NCBI GenBank assembly: GCA_030760725.1
Contig: JASWHV010000012.1
Location: 34,627,652 to 34,691,651, forward strand
DNA length: 64,000 nucleotides
Origin: Neostapfia colusana
Taxonomy: Eukaryota > Streptophyta > Magnoliopsida > Poales > Poaceae
Direction: 5' to 3'
A program made the position numbers and the translations under genes. The notes under the pieces are model-generated. The model saw only the letters and a program-made list of their open reading frames with translations. It was not told where the DNA came from and made no database searches. Of the stretch, positions 57,390 to 64,000 are shown one piece after another. The stretch's first letter is position 1. The number at the start of each line of letters is the position of its first letter.

Positions 57390-58194
57390 TTACTCAAAGT
57401 ATTCCTGCATGCCTTCTATATTTGTGTACATGTAGAGTAAAGCAGCAGTCCTGTCATGTTCGGGTAGGACGTAGATCGTGTAGCTACCAACGGTAGTGCC
57501 TCTCGTTTGAAACATGGAGAGGTCGCTTAAAGGGGGTGCTTCGTCCACATTGTACTGCATCGCCGAAGTATTGACATTGTGTTCATCTGCAAAGTAGACA
57601 CTTGAAAAGTATCCTACTTTCTTAAGAGAATATGCTTCAGCGATGCACCCTTCCACCCTTGCCCTGTTGCCAACCATTGGTTTCAGATATCGTAGCGCTC
57701 TTTCAATGTGATACATCCACTTGTATTGCAGGGCCGCCAACTTTAGCTTCGAATGGAAGATGGATAAGCAGATGTTGCATTGGAATGAAGAAACCCGGTG
57801 GAAAACTTTTTTCCATCTTACATAAAAGTACGGGTATCTACTTCTCTAACTTATCCATCATCCCTATCTTAATTTCTTTAGCACAAAGTTGTCTATAGAA
57901 ATAGCTGAGCTCGGCTAAAACCTTCCACACTGCATCATTTAGATAGCCACGAAACATAACAGGTAAGAGTCTTTCCATGATAATGTGATAATCACGACTC
58001 TTCAACCCAGTGAGGTTTCCTGTGTTCACATTCACGGCTCGTTTCAGGCTAGCTGCGTAACCATTTGGGAATTTCAAAGTTTTCATCCATTTCACGACTT
58101 CTTTCTTTTCTTTTGATCGAAGACAAAAAGAAGCATGTGGCTTGCCACCACTTTCAGAGATTTCAAGAGTTGGACGGTGACAAATGTCTGCCAA
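57390..58194 (-). pseudogene. CACTA DUF4218-like region
   Basis: Minus strand: LRSKEKKEVVKWMKTLKFP, GLKSRDYHIIMERLLPVMF, AELSYFYRQLCAKEI, then a frame-broken stretch (57740-57838), then YLKPMVGNRARVEGCIAEAY and VYFADEHNVNTSAMQY. Order and wording fit the DUF4218 domain of TnpD-type transposases. At least two frameshifts separate the parts. Confidence 0.78.
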
Positions 58195-58800
58195 ATCTAG
58201 TCTAGCTTTTATATTGTCTTTCGTTTTGCCAGAAATATCTATGCATATGCTTATGATACTTCAGCTCATGTTACGCTCCTGATGCATCACATCAATGTTG
58301 TGCATTAGAACCAACGACTTTACATACGGTAGCTCCCAAAGTCCACATATGTGAGTCCAATTGTGTTCCTCTCCATAACCTATGATATATCCAGGACGAC
58401 CTTCATCTGACACCAGTTTGTCCAACATATCAGAAATTTCTGACCCGTTGAGACGTTTCAGTGGTCCTTTAGTGACAACGGTGTTCTTTCTAAAGACATG
58501 TCTGTGTTGCCTAAATATGTGATTCGAAGGTAACCAACGTCTATGACAATCGAAGTAAGATATATTGCCTCCATGAGTTAGTCGAAAGCATTCCATGTCC
58601 GAAGTACATATCAGACACGTCAGACGACCATGAGTGCTCCATCCGGAAAACATGCCGTATAACGGCAAATATGGATGGACCATAAATAAGCAGGTCGAAG
58701 GTTGAATTTCTGCTTCTTTTAACTGTCGTATGCTTCAACTCCTGTCCACAACACTTTCAATTCATCGATCAGCGGTTTCAACATCACGTTGAGACATGAC
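58195..58800 (-). pseudogene. CACTA transposase (Transposase_21/TnpD-like), interrupted
   Basis: Minus strand from the break at 58800: an IDELKVLWTGVEAYD-like stretch, FNLRPAYLWSI-like stretch, then GMFSGWSTHGRLTCLICTSD, FRLTHGGNISYFDCHRRWLP and MHNIDVMHQERNMS. These match the Transposase_21 region of En/Spm-type elements, which carries the catalytic part of the DDE transposase. Stops and shifts are present, and the N-terminal part lies beyond the copia insertion, outside the window or deleted. Confidence 0.8.
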
Positions 58801-60072
58801 CGAATGTAGCCTAGAGGGGGGTGAATAGGCTTTTCGATGCTTTATTGAAACCTGAAACACTTAGTAGGTTTATCAAATACAGGAAAATTGGACTAGTCCG
58901 ATAGAGTGCAGACTAGTCCGTTTTTATAAACAGAGAAAAATCGGACTAGTCCGGTACCGTGCGGACTAGTCCAGTATCCGTGGACTAGAGAGATAAAGAT
59001 TGATCAATGTTCACTTCTAGTACTCTATGCAGCGGAAATAAATTGATAACTTAGATGTATTGCAACAGTGATACAGTGAATGACAGGAATCAACTTTGAT
59101 TCTAATGTTTGAATGTGAATTTCAAAGGATTGATTATACACTAGAAAATGATGAACAATTAATAAACAAGAGTAGGAGACAAGTGTTTATCCCGAGGTTT
59201 GATTCCACGAAGGAAATCTACGTCCCCGTTGAGGAGTCCACTAAGGACCGGGTCTTCACCAACTCTATCCTCATCGAATCGCCACAAAGGTCGATTCTCT
59301 TCCACTAATCACAAGGGGGAATAAATCGCTCAAGGGGCCTTCTCACGAATTGAGGGCTCCCCAAGAATTACGATGAATTATCACAACCAAACACACTCAA
59401 CAGATGAACAATTAACAAACAAGAGTGTGCAAGAGATCAAACCCAAGAGCTCAAGATGTGTAGAACAAGTCTCTCCATTGATCAATTGCTAATCCCCGAA
59501 GAATTTATCCTTCTAGGGTTAGAATGTGTGGAGAGATCTGAATTTTGGGCTCTTGGGAGGTGTGACGGCGCAGGGGGTTGAAGAGTTATGGTGGTATGGC
59601 CGTACACCTCTTTTTATAGTAGGGTTTCCAATGGTTACGTTAGGGTTTGCAATGTCCGGACTAGTCCGTGGTTGACACCGGAGTAGTCCGGTGTGCGGTG
59701 TGTAGAAAACCCTAAGTGTTGTGATATATCAGACTAGTCCGTAGTAGTGCGGACTAGTCCATTTTCTATCCAGAGACAAAATCGGACTTGTCCGGATGAT
59801 ATCGAACTAGTCCGTTTTCTAGTCAGAAAGAAAATCGGACTAGTCCGGTTGATATCGGACTGGTCCGCACATGTTGAAATTGTGCAGTTAGTTTGATTTC
59901 TTCCACTTGAGATCTTGGGGCGTGTTTCTCCAACACACTCTATACTAACTATTTTAATATTTTCAGCTCTTGAGCTCTTATCAATTTGGATCCTCCTTCT
60001 CCTTTTGGAAGTGCATCTAGGCACCCGTTGTGGGTTTTGGTTGATTTATGACAAACAAATGAGACCCTAACA
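58801..60072 (-). repeat. Inverted copia (Sirevirus-like) LTR
   Basis: 1272 bp. In minus orientation it begins TGTTAGGGTCTC (60072) and ends ...CCCCCCTCTAGGCTACATTCG (58801; the usual final A is G here). It abuts the CACTA transposase on the left and faces the plus-strand LTR on the right, head to head. Contains about a dozen copies or variants of the palindrome CGGACTAGTCCG. The 70-codon plus frame at 59096-59308 is not supported as a gene. Confidence 0.85.
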
Positions 60073-60124
60073 AAAATTTTGAGAATAAGCGCAGGTACTC
60101 AAAGAAATTAAGATGAAAGCGCAA

Positions 60125-61315
60125 AAAGAAAGGAGAAGGAGGATCAAAATGGATAAGAGCTCAAGAACTGAAAAGAATAGAATACTTAGTATAGAGTGTG
60201 TTGGAGAAACATACCCCAACAGCTCAAGAGAAAGAAATCAAACTTACTGCACAATTTCAACACGGCCGGACTAGTCCGATATCAGTCGGACTAGTCCGAT
60301 TTTGTTTCTGACCAGAAAACGGGCTAGTCCGATATCATCCGGACAAGTCTGATTTTGTCTCTGGACAGAAAACGGACTAGTCCGATATCTCACAATACTT
60401 AGGGTTTTCTAAACACCGCACACCGGACTAGTCCGGAGTTAACCACAGACTAGTCCAGACATCGCAAACCCTAACGTACCCTTTGGAAACCCAACTATAA
60501 AAAGAGCTGTACGGCCATACCAACACAACTTTTGACCCCCCCCTGCGCCATCACACCTTCAAGAGCCCAAATTTCACCTCTCTTCATACATTCTAACCCA
60601 AAAGGATCAATTCTTGTGGATTGGCAATTGATCAAAGGAGAGACTAGTTCTACACCATCTTGAGCTCTTGGGTTTGATCTCTCGCACACTTTTCATTGTT
60701 AATTGTTCATCTGTTGAGTGTGTTGAGACGTGTTGATTTATTTGTTGTAATTTTTGGGGAGCCCTCAACTAGTGAGAAGGCCCCTTGAACAAGTTTATTG
60801 CCCTTTGTGATTAGTGGAACAGAATCAGCCTTTGTGGCGATTCGACGAGGGTAGGGTTGGAGAAAACTCAGTCCTTAGTGGACTCCTCAACGGGGACGTA
60901 GATTGCCTTTGTGGAATCAAACCTCGGGATAAACACTTGTCTCCCACTCTTGTTCATTAATTGTTCATCATTTTAGAGTGTTTAATCAATCCTTTGAAAC
61001 TCACGTTCAAGCATTAACATCAAGTTGATTCCTGTCATTCATTGTATTATTGTTGAATACATCTGAGTTATCGTTCAATTTCCGCTGCATAAAGTATTAA
61101 AAGTGAATATTGATCAACCTTGATCTCCCTGGTCTATGTATACCGGACTAGTCCGCCTAGTACCGGACTAGTCCAATTTTTCTCTGTTTAGAAAACGGAC
61201 TAGTCCGCACTCTACCGGACTAGTCCGATTTCTCTGTATTTGATAAACTACTAAGTGTTTCAGGTTTCAACAAAGCATCGAAAACCCTATTCACCCCCCC
61301 TCTAGGCTACATTCA
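60125..61315 (+). repeat. Copia 5' LTR (plus), first ~60 bp replaced
   Basis: Homologous to the reverse complement of 58801-60000 from about 60125 (aaaggagaaggagg) to ...CTACATTCA at 61315. The expected TGTTAGGGTCTC start is absent; bases 60073-60124 are unrelated filler between the two LTRs. It also carries about a dozen CGGACTAGTCCG-type palindromes (60265-61240). Confidence 0.8.
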
Positions 61316-61317
61316 AT

Positions 61318-61330
61318 TAGTATCAGAGCC
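61318..61330 (+). promoter_or_regulatory. Copia primer-binding site, one mismatch
   Basis: TAGTATCAGAGCC, a G-to-A change from the initiator tRNA-Met PBS, 2 bp after the LTR end. Confidence 0.75.
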
Positions 61331-61399
61331 AAACTCTTCAAAAGAGACTCACCGCTCGAAGAGACGATATAGACGTCAAGGATGCAAACAAGAAGATCG

Positions 61400-63729
61400 A
61401 CGACGAAATGAGAAATGATGAAAGGACTCAAAAGCTAAAGAAGCTACTTGATGCCATTCAAGACAGTGAGGACGATGATGAGGAGGTGCTCCAACTCAAG
61501 GCTCTTCTACGGAAGAAGGCAATCTCCCCAAAAGGGAAGAGGAACACCGATGATGAAAAGAAAGGGGGTAGTCACACAGACTACTCCCGATATCCTTTTG
61601 ATTATGAGCATTTGAATTCTCACAATAATCATTACTTACCAATTCCCCTAGGAAAAGCACCTTACTTTGTGGAAACGATTATTCAATGTGGAGACAAAAC
61701 ATGAAAATGCATCTCATATCTCTTAACCCGAGTTTGTGGCATATAGTGTGTACAGTGATAGATATCCCGGATGATGATAAGATCTGACCTCAATCCAAGA
61801 ACAAGCCATTCATTGAAATGCTCAAGCTGCAGCTGTGATCACGTCATCACTAAGCCGAGACGAGTTCACCAAGGTGGATGGGCTTGAAATTTCTAAGGAG
61901 ATATGGGACACACTACAAACTTCACATGAAGGTGATCGTCACGTACGCGAAGCCAATTTAGAAATGATTGAAGGTGAATTAGGGAGATTCGCGATAGAAG
62001 AAGATGAATCACCACAATATATGTACAACTGACTAAAGAATCTCATCAACAAAGTCCGAGCTTATGGCAGCAAGAAGTGGAATGACCATGAGGTTGTGAA
62101 GCTGATTCTCAGAGCATTCATGCCTCGCAACGTAACCCTTTGCTCTATGATCAGAGAAAGCCCCGGGTACCGCAAAATGACCCCAGACGAACTTCTTGGC
62201 AAGATCATCAACTTTGAGATGATGGAGAAGCAAGCCAAGCATGTTAAGGAAATTGCCGATCTCACCTCGGCAAAGAAGAAAGGAGTCGCATTGAAGTCAA
62301 CTTGTAAACCCATATCAAAGGAAGCTCGAGAAGCTTATGGAGAAGATGAGAGCGACGATGAAAGTAGTGATATCGATGAAGAAGACATGATCTTGTTCAT
62401 GAAGAAGTTCAAGAAAATGATGAGAAGAAGAAATGGCAACAACTCAAATGAAGGAAGACAAAGAGACAAACAAAGACTCAAGATGAGACGGGCGTGCTAT
62501 AACTGCGGAGGATACAATCACTTCATAGTAGATTGTCCACTTGATGAAAACAAGAAGAAGACAAAGGATAACAGGTCTCAACCAAAGAAAATGTTCAAGA
62601 AGAAGAAGCAATATGGCCAAGCACATCTAGGGAAGGAGTGGGACTCCAATGATGAATCTTCATCCGAAGAAGAAGAAGAGATGGCCACCATAGCCACAAA
62701 GAAGACTACTAAGAGATCCACTCTCTTCCCAACCATGGGCGCAAGGAATGACACCGACAACACCTGCCTAATGGCAAAGGAAGGTAAACGAAAGGTACCG
62801 ACTAAATCTTCCTTCCTGCATTCTTTTGCTAGTGATAGTGATAACTCTAGTGAAGATGATAGCAGTGATGAAGATGAGTATATGCTTAGAGGTTTAGACA
62901 AAAAGACAGCTGCTAAAATGAAATTTCTACTTAATAAGCTTGTTGATATGGAGAAGCTAGTCAATCGTCAGGAAGATATGATCATCTCCCAAAAGGAGGA
63001 ATATCTTGAGATTGAAAAGATTCTTGATTTTGAAAAGGAACAAAATAAATCACTAGAGCTTGAATTAGCTTCAAGCAAGGAGGCTTGCTTGAAGCTAAAA
63101 GACACAAACACCGCCATCATGGATGAACTTGCTAACTTAACCAAAGTTAACAAGATCCTTGAGGGACAAGTTGGGTCACTCAAGCAAAATGGTTCTTCAT
63201 CAACTACTAGCTCACATTCTCAACACACAAAGTCTGAAACCAGCATCACTTGTACATGTGCCAAAAATGACATTAACATGAAGAAAAAGCCAAACTTGAC
63301 AAAGGACAAGAAATCTTCTCAAAATGGCATATTTGACAAGGAGAAGATCAATTATGCACGCAGTGCATACTCGGTCACAAGACCTCCTAATGTCAAATAT
63401 GGCATTGGATATTCTAATGGTGAAAAGCACAATGCTAGAAACCACAAGAATAACAAGGATTACATTGCCTTTGTCAAGGGAAACTCTTCTCAAACTACAA
63501 AGCTTAGTAATGTTGATAAATTTAACAATGTGAACACATATGAATAGAAACTTCTTTTTAGAACCTTTGATGCTTCATACGTACTTATGAAAAGTAATCT
63601 TGGAAGAGTTTATGCTAAACATGTTGGGCCACGCCATGGGAATACCAAGTCTCATGTGTGGGTGCCCAAATCACTTGTGACTAACCTCAAAGGACCCAAG
63701 CAAGCTTGGGTACCCAAGACCAAGGCATA
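61400..63729 (+). pseudogene. gag: Copia (Sirevirus-like) gag
   Basis: Early frame (DDEMRNDERTQKLKKLLDAIQ, acidic) to about 61700, shifts near 61680 and 61790, then one frame from 61835 with a TGA at 62030-62032 and a TAG at 63545-63547. Domain blocks: YSMWRQNMKMHLISLNPSLW, FTKVDGLEISKEIWDTLQ, EGELGRFAIEEDESPQ, AYGSKKWNDHEVVKLILRAF, MTPDELLGK, zinc knuckle CYNCGGYNHFIVDC near 62495. The C-terminal extension is acidic (SSEEEEEM, SSEDDSSDEDEYM), then a likely coiled coil (about 62940-63180; MEKLVNRQEDMIISQKEEYL) and a Lys/Asn-rich tail. The long C-terminal extension is typical of Sirevirus gag. The final frame ends near 63729 just before protease. Confidence 0.85.
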
Positions 63730-63741
63730 ATTTATTTTTTG

Positions 63742-64000
63742 CAGACTTATTCATCCGGCGGAGCAAAATGGGTGCTAGATAGCGGATGCACCAATCACAT
63801 AACCGGAGAAAGAAGAATGTTCATGGAATATGAAGAAAATGAAAATCCAAGCGAAGGCATTTACTTTGGTGATAATAGTCAAGGAAAAGTACTTGGTACC
63901 GGTAAAATTGCAATTTCATCACAACATACTCTCTCTCTCTCTCATGTTTTACATGTTGACTCCCTAGATTATAATCTGTTGTCCATATCTCAATTATGCG
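63742..64000 (+). pseudogene. pol: Copia protease and gag-pre-integrase start, partial
   Basis: A different frame from gag: QTYSSGGAKWVLDSGCTNHITG carries the copia aspartic protease active site DSG, then GIYFGDNSQGKVLGTGKI and SHVLHVDSLDYNLLSISQL, the gag-pre-integrase block. The frame is open to the window end. In this piece I see no lesion; I mark it as part of a broken gene because gag is broken and the rest is unseen. Confidence 0.85.

Larger units (their letters stand above)
49962..58800 (-). mobile_element. CACTA (En/Spm-type) DNA transposon, left end and most of the body
   Basis: The terminal inverted repeat begins CACTACAGGAAA at 49962, inside the integrase of element F; the 3 bp before it are gtc, the expected length of a CACTA target duplication. 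Subterminal repeats, a Transposase_24-like gene and a transposase gene follow, both on the minus strand. The right terminus is not seen because the copia element interrupts the transposase at 58800. The body is also split by piece E (53137-56688). Confidence 0.88.
58801..64000 (+). mobile_element. Ty1/copia Sirevirus-like element, cut by window end
   Basis: LTR, PBS, gag with zinc knuckle and the start of protease are visible in plus orientation; the remaining pol and the 3' LTR would lie beyond 64000. The large gag with an acidic, coiled-coil C-terminus and LTRs rich in palindromes fit Sireviruses. The second, inverted LTR makes the left end abnormal. It interrupts the CACTA transposase. Confidence 0.8.

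Overview
This window looks like repeat-filled grass (Poaceae-type) nuclear DNA. I see no host gene, no rRNA and no convincing tRNA gene. Almost every base can be assigned to, or lies beside, transposable elements: long-LTR Ty3/gypsy chromovirus-like elements, a short-LTR CRM-like gypsy family, an RTE-type LINE, a CACTA DNA transposon and a Ty1/copia Sirevirus-like element. All coding regions carry stops or frameshifts, so I call them pseudogenes. Element names A-G are mine.

Layout: (i) 1-3789, the flank of the nest: a minus-strand, intron-bearing pseudogene for a Pro/Ala-rich coiled-coil protein of the 'putative gypsy-type transposon' kind, then about 1 kb of unassigned sequence. (ii) 3807-48842, one very long LTR (G/F, about 4.1 kb once inserts are removed, minus orientation), split by elements A and D. 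(iii) Element A (6711-40432, minus, 5-bp target duplication GGCGC). Its left LTR is split by element B (8917-21522, plus, target duplication CTAGG), a full-length 12.6-kb element with orf0, gag, pol and chromodomain-like tail. Its internal region is split by an RTE LINE (25085-27267 plus 36223-36380, minus). The LINE 5' region is in turn split by element C (27268-36222, minus, target duplication GCGCG), a non-autonomous element that lost RT, RNase H and integrase. (iv) Element D (40481-47682, plus), a CRM-like element with gag and a pol lying in one frame. (v) F internal region (48843-49961), the integrase C-terminal part of a minus-strand gypsy element, broken by a CACTA transposon that starts at 49962. 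(vi) CACTA (49962 to at least 58800, minus), carrying Transposase_24-like and transposase/DUF4218/DUF4216-like pseudogenes, interrupted by a rearranged CRM-like piece E (53137-56688) and by a Sirevirus-like copia element with two head-to-head LTRs (58801-64000).

Nesting order gives relative ages: G/F is oldest, then A and D, then the LINE and B, then C. The two LTRs of B, and of C, look much more alike than those of A, which agrees.

The most interesting signals are: (1) in C, a tandem array of about six degenerate copies of the primer-binding site and its flank; (2) in both LTRs of C, a 13-14 unit minisatellite carrying CACGTG (G-box) cores just upstream of a TATA box; (3) an extra pre-gag ORF shared by A and B whose common domain has a faint dsRNA-binding-like pattern; (4) LTR termini joined to internal sites in inverted orientation (E and copia); (5) CRM-like copies that hint at a centromeric or pericentromeric origin.
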